From Methylorubrum salsuginis (lineage in GTDB: Bacteria; Pseudomonadota; Alphaproteobacteria; Rhizobiales; Beijerinckiaceae), in contig NZ_FOSV01000003.1 in assembly GCF_900114375.1 (NCBI RefSeq), positions 268,936-332,935 on the forward strand: a stretch of 64,000 nt of DNA, in the 5' to 3' direction. Positions 42,229-50,168 of the stretch are shown here, one piece after another (the first letter of the stretch is position 1; each line of letters opens with the position of its first letter). The notes under the pieces are model-generated. The model saw only the letters and a program-made list of their open reading frames with translations. It did no database searches and had not been told where the DNA came from. The translations under genes and the position numbers were made by a program.

Positions 42229-43479
42229 ATGCTCGACAGGTTGCTTCACGCCGGCGCGAGCGTCGCGCTTCTCCTTGCGGTGGCGTTCGCCTTTTCACTG
42301 AACCGGCGCGCGGTGCGGCCGCGGGTGGTGGGGGCGGCGCTGGCGCTTCAGGTCGGGATCGGGGCGCTGATCCTGTTCGTGCCGGCCGGGCGCACCGCCC
42401 TCGGATGGATCGCCGGGCTCGTCACCAAGGTGCTGTCCTTCGGCGATGTCGGCACCGCCTTCCTGTTCGGCGGGCTCGTCGAGCCGCGGATGTTCGAGCT
42501 GTTCGGCGGCTCAGGGTTCATCCTGGCCTTCCGCGTGCTGCCGCAGATCCTCTACGTCTCGGCGCTGATCGGCGTGCTCTACCATCTCGGGGCGATGCAG
42601 GCGCTCGCCCGCCTCCTCGGCGCGGGCTTGCGGCGGGTGCTCGGCACGTCGCCGATCGAGTCGTTCTCGGCGGTCATCACCATCTTCATCGGCCAGAGCG
42701 AGATCGCGGTGGCGCTCCGCCCCTTCCTCGCGATGCTCACGGGCGCCGAACTCTTCGCCGTGATGACGAGCGGGGCCGCCTCCACCGCCGGCTCGATCCT
42801 GGCGGGCTATGCCGCCCTCGGCGTGCCGATGGACTTTCTGCTCGCCGCCTCCTTCATGGCGATCCCCGGCGGGCTGCTCTACGCCAAGATCCTGTTTCCC
42901 TCCGACGAGCCGACCCGGGTGCTGACGACCCGCGTCGAGTTCGGCGAGGCGCGGGCAGCCAACCTGATCGAGGCCGCCGCCGACGGCACGCAGAAGGGAC
43001 TCGGCGTCGCGGTGGCGGTCGGCGCGATGCTGATCGCGTTCGTCGGGCTGATCGCGCTTCTCAACGCCGGGGTCGGCTGGGCCGGTGGGCTCGCGGGCTT
43101 CCCCGGCACCTCGATCGAGGGAATCCTCGGCTGGGTCCTGGCGCCGCTGGCATGGCTGCTCGGGGCGCCGTGGGAGCAGGCACGGCTCGTCGGCGGCGCC
43201 ATCGGCCAGAAGATCGCGTTCAACGAGTTTCTGGCCTACGCCACGCTCTCGCCGACCCTGAAGGCCGGCACGCTCGATCCACGCACCGCCGCCATCGTCT
43301 GCTTCGCACTCTGCGGCTTCGCCAACCTCACCTCGGTGGCGATCCAGCTCGCGAGTTTCACCAGCCTCGTGCCCGAGCGCCGCGCCGAGATCGCCCGGCT
43401 CGGCCTGCGGGCGATCCTGGCCGGGACGCTCGCCAACCTCACGAGCGCGGCCATTGCCGGCCTGTTCATCGCCGCCTGA
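42229..43479 (+). CDS. Concentrative nucleoside transporter (CNT/NupC family)
   Basis: This 416-residue inner-membrane protein should import nucleosides with protons or sodium. Family marks are LVTKVLSFGDVGTAFLFGGLV, the fold-defining GQSEIAVALRPFL and VMTSGAASTAGSILAGYAALG, AASFMAIPGGLLYAKIL, and the second half GAIGQKIAFNEFLAYATL with CFALCGFANLTSVAIQL. These are the QSEA/NEF-type motifs of CNT carriers. The ATG at 42229 begins the first hydrophobic segment. It is probably monocistronic. Confidence 0.94.
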   Translation: MLDRLLHAGASVALLLAVAFAFSLNRRAVRPRVVGAALALQVGIGALILFVPAGRTALGWIAGLVTKVLSFGDVGTAFLFGGLVEPRMFELFGGSGFILAFRVLPQILYVSALIGVLYHLGAMQALARLLGAGLRRVLGTSPIESFSAVITIFIGQSEIAVALRPFLAMLTGAELFAVMTSGAASTAGSILAGYAALGVPMDFLLAASFMAIPGGLLYAKILFPSDEPTRVLTTRVEFGEARAANLIEAAADGTQKGLGVAVAVGAMLIAFVGLIALLNAGVGWAGGLAGFPGTSIEGILGWVLAPLAWLLGAPWEQARLVGGAIGQKIAFNEFLAYATLSPTLKAGTLDPRTAAIVCFALCGFANLTSVAIQLASFTSLVPERRAEIARLGLRAILAGTLANLTSAAIAGLFIAA

Positions 43480-43503
43480 GGATTTTTTCCCGCGCCTCAC
43501 CAT

Positions 43504-43857
43504 ATGGTGAGCATGAACAGCGCGAGCGACGAACACAGGCCGGTGACGGCGCGGGACTGGGACGAGCGGGTCGACCGCGCCTGCCTGAAGCTGCCGGAGC
43601 GCGGCCAGCGGATGGTCGCGTGGCTGCGCGAGCCCGCACGCTTCCCCGTGCGAGTGGTCGCCGCGATCCTGCTGATCCTCGGCGGCCTTTTCTCGATCCT
43701 GCCCGTCCTCGGACTGTGGATGCTGCCGCTCGGCCTCGCCCTGCTGGCGCAGGACGTGCCCGCCCTCAAGGTGCCGATGGAGAAATCCGCCCGCTGGATC
43801 GAGCGGCAATGGCGGCGCTGGCGCCCGAAGAAGGACGAAGCGGGGCGCCGGCCCTGA
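43504..43857 (+). CDS. Small integral membrane protein (possibly PGPGW-like)
   Basis: This 117-residue protein has a charged N-terminus, one long or two close hydrophobic segments (about 50-82: VVAAILLILGGLFSILPVLGLWMLPLGLALLAQD) and a Trp/Arg/Lys-rich tail (SARWIERQWRRWRPKKDE). The pattern resembles PGPGW-type membrane proteins but the family assignment is tentative. It follows the nucleoside transporter after 24 bases and may be co-transcribed. The ATG at 43513 is an alternative start. Confidence 0.75.
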   Translation: MVSMNSASDEHRPVTARDWDERVDRACLKLPERGQRMVAWLREPARFPVRVVAAILLILGGLFSILPVLGLWMLPLGLALLAQDVPALKVPMEKSARWIERQWRRWRPKKDEAGRRP

Positions 43858-43923
43858 TCGTTCCCAAGGCCCGGCACGAATGGCGGAGTTCGGCTTTCGA
43901 GACGGCCGATGCGTCAGAGCGTT

Positions 43924-44610
43924 CTATCGTCCTTCGGGGGCGAGGCCGAACGCCAGTGGCTGCGTGAGGGAGAGCGCCGTCGGCTGGCCCGGAGGCAGGG
44001 GCGGCAGCCTCAGGCCGACCGGCACGATCCGCAACCCGAGTTCGTCGATGGCGCGGTCGCCCGAAGAGCGCGCGATGTCCGATCGCGTCACGACCCCGTC
44101 CCGGCCGATGGTGAAGCGGATATGGAGCATGCCGCCGGTCAGCATTTGGTGGGGCAGGTTGCGGACCCGTTGCAGCAGAGCCTGCGTGACCGCGGCCCGG
44201 TAGGTCCTCAGAGCGTCGGACATCGCAGCCTCCCGCGAGGAGAGGCGGACCGGCACCGTCACGGTCAATTCCGCGATTGGCGCCCGTGGCGGCAAGGGCG
44301 GTAGCTTCAATCCCACCGGGACGATGCCGAGAGCGAGGCGGTCGGTGAACTCGGAGCCCGATGTGGCCGCGACCTCCGACCGGATCACGTGACCATCCCG
44401 ATCTACGGTGAAGCGCAGGTCGACGATTCCGCCGGGCGACGAATGCCGGAGAGAGGCGATCCTGGCTTTGAGAATCCTCGAGAGCTGCTGGCGGTAGCCC
44501 GGAACGCCCGCGACGTCGGTCACGTCCCGAGCCGTCGCTGCCGGCACGCCTGCGAGGCATACGACCAAGCCCGAGAGCACCAGGCCTAACACCTCGCTCA
44601 ACCGACGCAT
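43924..44610 (-). CDS. Exported protein with two TonB-like C-terminal domains
   Basis: This 228-residue protein has a signal peptide (LGLVLSGLVVCLAGVPAATA) and then two repeats of about 90 residues, each a TonB C-terminal fold. The repeats share IVDLRFTVDRDGHVIRSEVAATSGSEFTDRLAL / MLHIRFTIGRDGVVTRSDIARSSGDRAIDELGL, followed by IVPVGLKLPPLPP / IVPVGLRLPPLPP. It lacks the membrane anchor and Pro-rich spacer of true TonB, so it is probably a periplasmic or outer-membrane-associated binding protein rather than an energiser. No exbBD or receptor genes are adjacent. The start at 44610 gives the best signal peptide. Confidence 0.82.
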   Translation of the reverse strand: MRRLSEVLGLVLSGLVVCLAGVPAATARDVTDVAGVPGYRQQLSRILKARIASLRHSSPGGIVDLRFTVDRDGHVIRSEVAATSGSEFTDRLALGIVPVGLKLPPLPPRAPIAELTVTVPVRLSSREAAMSDALRTYRAAVTQALLQRVRNLPHQMLTGGMLHIRFTIGRDGVVTRSDIARSSGDRAIDELGLRIVPVGLRLPPLPPGQPTALSLTQPLAFGLAPEGR

Positions 44611-44806
44611 TGTTTCCGCACGCTCCGCTTGCAATGGCCAAGCTTTAGGAGCCGGAGGGACAAAGCTCAACGGCCGATCGCACTCGACGATGCACGCTGG
44701 TCAGCGCGCCCGTGTCGCCACCTCGCCGGCTTGACAGGTCCTGCGCCGCGGACGACCCATCGCAACCGCGCCCCCCGTGCGGGAGCGTGCTGTTCGGAGC
44801 CGATCG

Positions 44807-45775
44807 GTGACACCGTTGCGTCTGTCCCTCCGCCGCCTCGCGGCCGCCGTCCTGCTCTCGGGTGCGGCGATGACCGTCCCCGCGTCAGCGCAGGAGGCGG
44901 TGTTCCCGCCGAGTTCCCGCTTCGGCTTCGCGGCGCCCGCGGACATGACGATCTCGAAGCGCTTCACCGGCTTCGAGCGCAAGGGCGGCGGCGTCGTCGT
45001 CTCGGTGGTCGAGTTGCCCGGCCCGGCCTACACCGAGATGGAGCAGACCTTCACCGACGAGACCCTGAAGGCGCAGGGGATGGTCGTGCGCTCGCGGGAG
45101 TCGGTGACGCTCGCCGACGGGATGCAGGGCGTGCTGTTCACCGGCGAGGCCACCGCTTCGGAGGTTCCGGGCGTGTCCGCGGTCAACAAATGGCTGCTCA
45201 TCGTCGGCGGCAGCGACGTGACCGGCCTCGTCATCGCCCAGGCCGCGGCCGGGGCCGAGAGCGACGAGACCATCCGGGCGATGCTCACCAGCGTGAAGCT
45301 GCGTCCGGCGCTCGGCCTCGACGAGCAGGTCGCGGCGCTCCCCTTCCGCATCGGTGACCCTGCGGGCTTCCGGCCGGTGCGGGCGCTCGCCGGCAACTCG
45401 GTGCTGATGACGCTGGGGCCGCGCGACCAGATCTCGGCCATGGAGCAGCCGATCCTCGTGATCGCCCACGCGGTCCAGAACCCGACGCCGCAGGAACAGC
45501 GCGACGGGCTGGCCCGCCAGGCGCTCTTCGCCAACCAGACCCTGAAGGACTTCCAGATCGAGCGCTCGCAGAGCTACCGCCAGAACGGCGTCGACTGGCA
45601 CGAGATCGTCGCCCGCGCCGTGGACGTGCCGACGAACACGCCCGTCGTCGTGGCCCAGACCATCCGTTTCAACCCGGACGGCTACATCCGCGCCGTCGGC
45701 GTCACCCGCGCCGACCAGCGCGCGGATGTGCTGCCGCTGTTCCGGCAGGTGGTGGATAGCTTGCAGGTGAAGTGA
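44807..45775 (+). CDS. Exported protein of unknown function
   Basis: This 322-residue protein has a signal peptide (LRRLAAAVLLSGAAMTVPASA) and a mature part with two similar halves of about 140 residues; each has a SRFGFAAPADMTISKRFTGFERKGGGVVVSVVELPG or AGFRPVRALAGNSVLMTLGP-type beginning and ends MLTSVKLRP or LFRQVVDSLQV. I do not recognise a named family. A periplasmic location is inferred. The GTG at 44807 follows GGAG; further upstream in-frame starts are possible. It is divergent from the TonB-domain gene. Confidence 0.75.
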   Translation: MTPLRLSLRRLAAAVLLSGAAMTVPASAQEAVFPPSSRFGFAAPADMTISKRFTGFERKGGGVVVSVVELPGPAYTEMEQTFTDETLKAQGMVVRSRESVTLADGMQGVLFTGEATASEVPGVSAVNKWLLIVGGSDVTGLVIAQAAAGAESDETIRAMLTSVKLRPALGLDEQVAALPFRIGDPAGFRPVRALAGNSVLMTLGPRDQISAMEQPILVIAHAVQNPTPQEQRDGLARQALFANQTLKDFQIERSQSYRQNGVDWHEIVARAVDVPTNTPVVVAQTIRFNPDGYIRAVGVTRADQRADVLPLFRQVVDSLQVK

Positions 45776-45834
45776 GGGGACGGGGAGGACCTACTTTCGA
45801 TGTAATTTTGCGAATTTTCCAACCGTCACCCTCA

Positions 45835-45944
45835 CCCTCATCCGAAGGTGCGGAGCTAAGCGCAGCCTCGAAGGAGGGCTCCAGGGATCGCGCGTCTACT
45901 GGAGCCCTCCTTCGAGGCCGCTTCGCGGCACCTCAGAATGAGGG
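45835..45944. repeat. Long imperfect inverted repeat (intergenic repeat element)
   Basis: Arms of nearly 50 bases, starting CCCTCATCCGAAGGTGC and ending GCACCTCAGAATGAGGG, share a long perfect core, CTCGAAGGAGGGCTCCAG / CTGGAGCCCTCCTTCGAG, around a 14-base centre. This has the form of the dispersed palindromic elements common in Methylobacterium genomes. It ends 20 bases from the antitoxin-like gene stop. Confidence 0.8.
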
Positions 45945-45964
45945 AATTGGATGGGATAGGCCTG

Positions 45965-46213
45965 TCAAACAGGCTCTCGGCTTGGACGATACTTGTTCAA
46001 AACCCGTTCTACGTCGGCGGGCGTGGCGAAGCGGCCGGCATCGGCGTCCTTGATCCCGGCCCGGACCTTCTCGACGAACCGCTCCTGCCATTCGAGGGAG
46101 TGGCCGTGTTCGAGCGCGTCGGCGATCACCTCGCCGGCCGAGCGGCCCGCACGCGCGGCGACGGCATCGACGCGGGCTTGCAGGTCGGGGGCGAGCTTCA
46201 GGTCGTGAGCCAT
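45965..46213 (-). CDS. ParD-like ribbon-helix-helix antitoxin, no toxin partner visible
   Basis: This 82-residue protein starts MAHDLKLAPDLQARVDAVAARAGRSAGEVIADALEH, the pattern of ParD/RHH antitoxins that bind DNA as dimers and neutralise a toxin with the C-terminal tail (ADAGRFATPADVERVLNKYRP). A parE-like toxin would normally overlap or follow its stop, but downstream lies only the 45835-45944 repeat, and upstream is the degraded synthetase fragment. It is therefore probably an orphan remnant or a standalone regulator. Confidence 0.65.
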   Translation of the reverse strand: MAHDLKLAPDLQARVDAVAARAGRSAGEVIADALEHGHSLEWQERFVEKVRAGIKDADAGRFATPADVERVLNKYRPSREPV

Positions 46214-46266
46214 GCCGCATCCTGCCGGAACTTCCGGCGCTCGAACACCGTGTGGCAGGCAGTCGT

Positions 46267-46343
46267 CACCCTCCGATGTCCCGCTTCTTCGAGTTCACCC
46301 CGATCTCCTCCAGCATCGCCGTCACGTCGATGGACCGCGGCAT
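46267..46343 (-). pseudogene. Degenerate duplicate of the 3' end of the propionyl-CoA synthetase gene
   Basis: On the minus strand this segment reads MPRSIDVTAMLEEIGVNSKKRDIGG and then a stop. It aligns without gaps to the last 25 residues of the intact synthetase (MPPTIEDPAVLEEIGVSLKERGIGG), which ends 680 bases away. By hand I count about 63 of 78 identical bases. Nothing of the rest of the gene is present. The two copies are in direct orientation and flank the lower-GC membrane-protein gene. Confidence 0.8.
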
Positions 46344-46366
46344 GGAGCGACCTCTACTGTGGCTCG

Positions 46367-46831
46367 CTACGACGTAACCGAGGTCGGCCGCTCGGAGTTT
46401 GGAAGCCTATTGATAAGCTTGAGCAACAAAAACCAGCCGGCAATGAGCATGACTTCGGTGAAGCTCTCCCTGAAAATGCCTTTATACGCCTCCGTGGTCA
46501 ACGCACCCTTGTAGACGAGCAGAACATTGTCAGAGGTGTAGGACTCCGCGTTGGCGAACAGGGTCATCAAGAGCGCGATCTTTGCGAACACGACGGCTAC
46601 ATAGCAACTGAGAATAAAAAGCAGCATGCTTGAATTCGACACATAAATTTGCGATTTCTTACCACTCTTAAATGCGGCAATGAGCATCGCCGGCATGCCC
46701 ACTAGGATGGGCACCAAAATGGTCGGCTGCAAGATCAAAGATAGCAGAATGCGTCGCGGTGTATATGCACCAGACAACAAGATCAGAGAGACGGCATTAA
46801 GAGCTGGCAGCAGAATGTGAGCCATATTCAT
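46367..46831 (-). CDS. Lower-GC membrane protein of unknown function
   Basis: This 154-residue protein has about four hydrophobic segments (near 4-20, 27-50, 65-92 and 128-147) and a polar loop between the last two (ANAESYTSDNVLLVYKGALTTEAYKGIFRESF). No family is recognised. Its base composition is clearly lower in G+C and its codon use richer in A/T-ending codons than its neighbours, which suggests horizontal acquisition. It lies between the duplicated synthetase 3' ends. The ATG at 46831 (or 46825) is chosen because the longer frame to 46918 adds a Cys/His/Trp-rich hydrophilic start. Confidence 0.7.
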   Translation of the reverse strand: MNMAHILLPALNAVSLILLSGAYTPRRILLSLILQPTILVPILVGMPAMLIAAFKSGKKSQIYVSNSSMLLFILSCYVAVVFAKIALLMTLFANAESYTSDNVLLVYKGALTTEAYKGIFRESFTEVMLIAGWFLLLKLINRLPNSERPTSVTS

Positions 46832-46945
46832 CGACGCCCAATCGTGATGGCACCACTCACGCCGCCCGATAAGGCAAGTGGCGCAAGAGAATTGGAGGCA
46901 ACTGGGGCGCCGGAACAAGGCGCCGTCACATACCTTACGGCACCC

Positions 46946-48862
46946 TCACCCCCCGATTCCCCGCTCCTTCAGGCTCACGCCGATCTCCTCCAGCACCGCC
47001 GGGTCCTCGATGGTCGGCGGCATCGCAAAGTCTTCGCCGTCGGCGATGCGCTTCATCGTGGCGCGCAGGATCTTTCCGGATCGCGTCTTGGGCAGGCGTC
47101 CGACGGTGAGCGCGAGGCGGAAGGCCGCCACGGGACCGATCTCGTCGCGCACCTTGGCGACGAGTTCGCGCTCCAGCACCTCGGGCGCCTTGTCGACGCC
47201 GGACTTGAGGACGACGAAGCCGCAGGGCGCCTCGCCCTTCAGCGCGTCGCGGATGCCGATCACGGCGCATTCGGCCACGTCCGGATGCGAGGCCAGCACC
47301 GCCTCCATGCCGCCGGTGGAGAGGCGGTGGCCGGCGACGTTGATGATGTCGTCGGTGCGGCCCAGCACCGTGACGTAGCCGTCGGCATCGACCACGCCGG
47401 CATCCGAGGTGTCGTAGTAACCCGGATAAGTCGTGAGGTAGCTCTGGCGAAAGCGCTCGTCGGCGTTCCACAGGGTCGGCAGGCAGCTCGGCGGCAGGGG
47501 CAGCTTGAGGGCGATGGTGCCCATGGTGCCCGTCGGCACCGGTTTGCCGGCCTCGTCGAGGACATGGAGGTCGTAGCCCGGCATCGGTTTGGCCGTGGAA
47601 CCGTGCTTGACCGGAAGCCGCTCGACGCCGAGCGGATTGCCGGCGATCGCCCAGCCGGTCTCGGTCTGCCACCAATGGTCGATCACCGGTTTGCCGAGCG
47701 CCCGCTCGGCCCAGGCGACGGAATCCGGGTCGGCCCGCTCGCCCGCGAGGAACAGGGCGCGCAGGCGCGACAGGTCGTAATGGCTAAGCTTTTCGGCGCG
47801 CGGGTCTTCCTTCTTGATCGCGCGGAGCGCGGTCGGCGCGGTGAACAGCGTCGAGACGCCGTGCTCGGCCGCGACCCGCCAGAACGCGCCGGCATCGGGC
47901 GTACCGACCGGCTTGCCCTCGTAGAGCACGGTGGTGCAGCCGTGCAGCAGCGGGCCGTAGACGATGTAGGAATGGCCCACGACCCAGCCGATGTCGGAGG
48001 CGCAGAAATACACCTCGCCGGGCGCCACGTCGTAGAGGTTGGTCATCGACCACGTCAGCGCAACGCAGTAGCCGCCGGAATCGCGCACCACGCCCTTCGG
48101 CCGCCCGGTCGTGCCCGAGGTGTAGAGGATGTAGAGCGGGTCGGTCGCCGCCACCGGCACCGGATCGGCCCGCCGCCCGTCACGTTTCGCCTGCGCCACG
48201 CTGTCCGCCCAGTCGCGGTCGCGGCCCTGCGTCATGTCGGCGACCGCCTGCGGTCGTTGCAGGATCAGGCAGGAATCGGGCTTGTGGGCCGAGCGGGCAA
48301 TGGCCGCGTCGAGCAGCGGCTTGTAGGCGACGACGCGGCTCGGCTCGATGCCGCAGGAGGCGGCCAGGATGACTTTCGGCGCGGCGTCCTCGATGCGGGC
48401 GGCGAGTTCGTTGGCGGCGAAGCCCCCGAACACCACCGAGTGGATGGCGCCGAGCCGGGCGCAGGCCAGCATCCCGAAAAGCGCCTCGGGCACCATCGGC
48501 ATGTAGATCACCACGCGGTCGCCGTGGCCGACGCCGAGGTCGGCGAGAAGACCCGCGAGAACCGATACCTCGTCCTTCAGCTGCCCGTAGGTGACGACCC
48601 GCTTCGTGCCGGTGACGGGCGAGTCGTGGATGATCGCCGGCTGGTCGGCGCGGCCCCCCTCGGCGTGGCGGTCGACGGCGTTGCGGCAGACGTTGAGCCG
48701 GGCATCCGGAAACCAGCGGCCATAGGCGCCCTGGGCTTCGTCGAAGGCGCGGGCCGGCGCCGTATCCCAGTCGATGGTTTTGGCCGCGTCGAGCCAGAAG
48801 CCCTCGCGGTCGGTCAGCGACGCGGCATGGAGGTCGGCGTAGCGGCGCGGGGCGTCGGTCAT
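46946..48862 (-). CDS. prpE: Propionyl-CoA synthetase (acyl-CoA synthetase, PrpE type)
   Basis: This 638-residue adenylate-forming enzyme converts a short fatty acid, most likely propionate, to its CoA ester. The order of motifs is as in PrpE/Acs: YILYTSGTTGRPKGVVRD (ATP loop, about 244-261), WWQTETGWAIAGNP, YYDTSDAGVVDADGYVTVLGRTDDIINVAGHRLSTG, and the catalytic lysine in RSGKILRATMKR (Lys597), a site of regulation by acetylation in this family. The PrpE assignment rests on overall resemblance (SCGIEPSRVVAYKPLLD is PrpE-like); acetate may also be used. A second degenerate copy of its last codons lies nearby. Confidence 0.9.
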   Translation of the reverse strand: MTDAPRRYADLHAASLTDREGFWLDAAKTIDWDTAPARAFDEAQGAYGRWFPDARLNVCRNAVDRHAEGGRADQPAIIHDSPVTGTKRVVTYGQLKDEVSVLAGLLADLGVGHGDRVVIYMPMVPEALFGMLACARLGAIHSVVFGGFAANELAARIEDAAPKVILAASCGIEPSRVVAYKPLLDAAIARSAHKPDSCLILQRPQAVADMTQGRDRDWADSVAQAKRDGRRADPVPVAATDPLYILYTSGTTGRPKGVVRDSGGYCVALTWSMTNLYDVAPGEVYFCASDIGWVVGHSYIVYGPLLHGCTTVLYEGKPVGTPDAGAFWRVAAEHGVSTLFTAPTALRAIKKEDPRAEKLSHYDLSRLRALFLAGERADPDSVAWAERALGKPVIDHWWQTETGWAIAGNPLGVERLPVKHGSTAKPMPGYDLHVLDEAGKPVPTGTMGTIALKLPLPPSCLPTLWNADERFRQSYLTTYPGYYDTSDAGVVDADGYVTVLGRTDDIINVAGHRLSTGGMEAVLASHPDVAECAVIGIRDALKGEAPCGFVVLKSGVDKAPEVLERELVAKVRDEIGPVAAFRLALTVGRLPKTRSGKILRATMKRIADGEDFAMPPTIEDPAVLEEIGVSLKERGIGG

Positions 48863-49000
48863 GGCAGTCTCGGGGGCTTCCTCGAAGGCCCGGTTCGCTC
48901 CGGGCTCGTCGGTCGCGATGATAGCGCGGTTTTCGCCGACGCACCCCGAAAACGAAGACCGCCGCGCTGGTGGCCCAGGCGGCGGCGTACGCGGTGAACA

Positions 49001-49033
49001 AAGAAAAAGGCCCGGCGGCAGGGGCCGCGGGCC
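49001..49033 (-). terminator. Rho-independent terminator of the YdcH-like gene
   Basis: On the minus strand the stem GGCCCG / CGGGCC is followed by TTTTTCTT. It lies 13 bases after the stop of the 59-residue YdcH-like gene. Confidence 0.8.
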
Positions 49034-49045
49034 TCGGGAGGGCGC

Positions 49046-49225
49046 CTAGTGCAGCGTCTCGCCGGACTGGAGGCGCTGGATTTCGTCCTTGAGCTGCAGT
49101 TTCTTACGCTTGAGTTCGGCGATGCGCTGGTCGTCGGTGGAAGGCGACTGGATCGCGTCGTGAAGCTCGCGCTCGAGGGCGTCGTGCTTGGCGGCGAGCT
49201 GGCTCAAATGCGTCTGCAAGGACAT
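49046..49225 (-). CDS. YdcH-family (DUF465) small coiled-coil protein, copy 1
   Basis: This 59-residue protein matches the DUF465/YdcH family: HLSQLAAKHDALERELHDAIQSP...QRIAELKRKKLQLKDEIQRLQ. It is a charged helical hairpin of unknown function, widespread in alphaproteobacteria. GGAG precedes the ATG. It is divergent from a second family member 209 bases away. Confidence 0.88.
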   Translation of the reverse strand: MSLQTHLSQLAAKHDALERELHDAIQSPSTDDQRIAELKRKKLQLKDEIQRLQSGETLH

Positions 49226-49433
49226 GAGGGAAAGCTCCTCTATCGTTTCCGACGGCAACAGACTGGCATGGATTCGCGGCCCTGTCGAAGCCATTCGGCG
49301 GCAAAATGGACGGCAGGACAACAAGCTCATTTCAAATTTCGGGACCTTCGCAAAAGGCCCTTCTCCCCCGTCATCCCCGGCCGAATCCGCCGAGCTTCGC
49401 CCCGCCGCCTTGCCCCGGCGGGAGGCTTGGCGC

Positions 49434-49694
49434 ATGGTCCGACCGGTCGGTGCCGATGGCGTGTTTCGAGCGATGATGGCGGACGAGGTTGCCAACGATC
49501 TGAGCCCCGATCCGGCGGGCGAGCTCAGCCGGTTGCGCGAGGAGCACCGGGATCTGGACGAGGCCATCGAGGCGCTCAAGCTCAGCATGGCGGGCGACCA
49601 GCTGCAGATCCAGCGGCTGAAGAAGCGCAAGCTGATCCTGCGCGACCGCATCAACATGCTCGAAGACCAGATGACGCCCGACATCATCGCGTGA
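49434..49694 (+). CDS. YdcH-family (DUF465) small coiled-coil protein, copy 2
   Basis: This 86-residue protein has the same helical core (ELSRLREEHRDLDEAIEALKLSMAGDQLQIQRLKKRKLILRDRINMLEDQMTPD) after an unconserved N-terminal stretch of about 28 residues. GGGAGG precedes the ATG at 49434; an internal ATG at 49473 would give the minimal family length. The two copies share the LKKRKL / LKRKKL motif. Confidence 0.85.
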   Translation: MVRPVGADGVFRAMMADEVANDLSPDPAGELSRLREEHRDLDEAIEALKLSMAGDQLQIQRLKKRKLILRDRINMLEDQMTPDIIA

Positions 49695-49772
49695 CGCCGG
49701 GCGCCTTGGCGCATCTCGGCTGGAGCTTCGTCCCTGCGAGGCGCGGGCCGACGCGCTCGGCCCGAAATCAAA

Positions 49773-49949
49773 TCACTTCGCCAGATAGGCCGTGACGCTG
49801 GATACGCGGGTGCCGACCATGCGGACGGCCTTGCGCAGGCGCTCGTCCGACACCTGAAGCAGGTCGGCCCAGTGGCGGCGGCTGGCGGTGTCGTGGATGT
49901 CGATATGGGACGGGGTGCGGGCGCGCGTGGTCGGGTCCTGAACGGACAT
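49773..49949 (-). CDS. DUF3606-family small protein
   Basis: This 58-residue protein fits the DUF3606 pattern (SHIDIHDTASRRHWADLLQVSDERLRKAVRMVGTRVSSVTAYLA). Its function is unknown; related proteins are common in proteobacteria. It is divergent from purE. An in-frame extension to 49997 is unlikely to be translated. Confidence 0.82.
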   Translation of the reverse strand: MSVQDPTTRARTPSHIDIHDTASRRHWADLLQVSDERLRKAVRMVGTRVSSVTAYLAK

Positions 49950-50168
49950 CGGAAGGCTCGCTGATGGGAGGGAGGCCCGGCAAGGGCCGTTGCGCACTCA
50001 ACGCGGATCATCGGCCTCGGCTCCGGGAAAAGGCGCCCTTCCCCCACTTTTTCCGCCGGTTCGCGCCCGATCCTCCAGCCGCGCTTGCGACCTCACGCGC
50101 GCGCCTGTTATGCGACCCGCTTCACGGGCGGGCAGCCCGTCTCTCGTGCGCAGCGGATCAGGACGACG

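Noticed and set aside
38022..42230. A 1402-codon open frame on the minus strand across the whole caspase-like gene, rich in Leu and His
   Set aside because: It is the antisense of the Gln/Pro-rich coding strand: Gln and Gly codons read as Leu, Ala and Arg. It has no domain, SD or compositional sign of coding, and the plus-strand gene has a signal peptide and a clear fold.
45835..45944. The long inverted repeat as an insertion-sequence remnant
   Set aside because: It contains no transposase coding sequence and no flanking target duplication that I could find; it is better described as an intergenic repeat.
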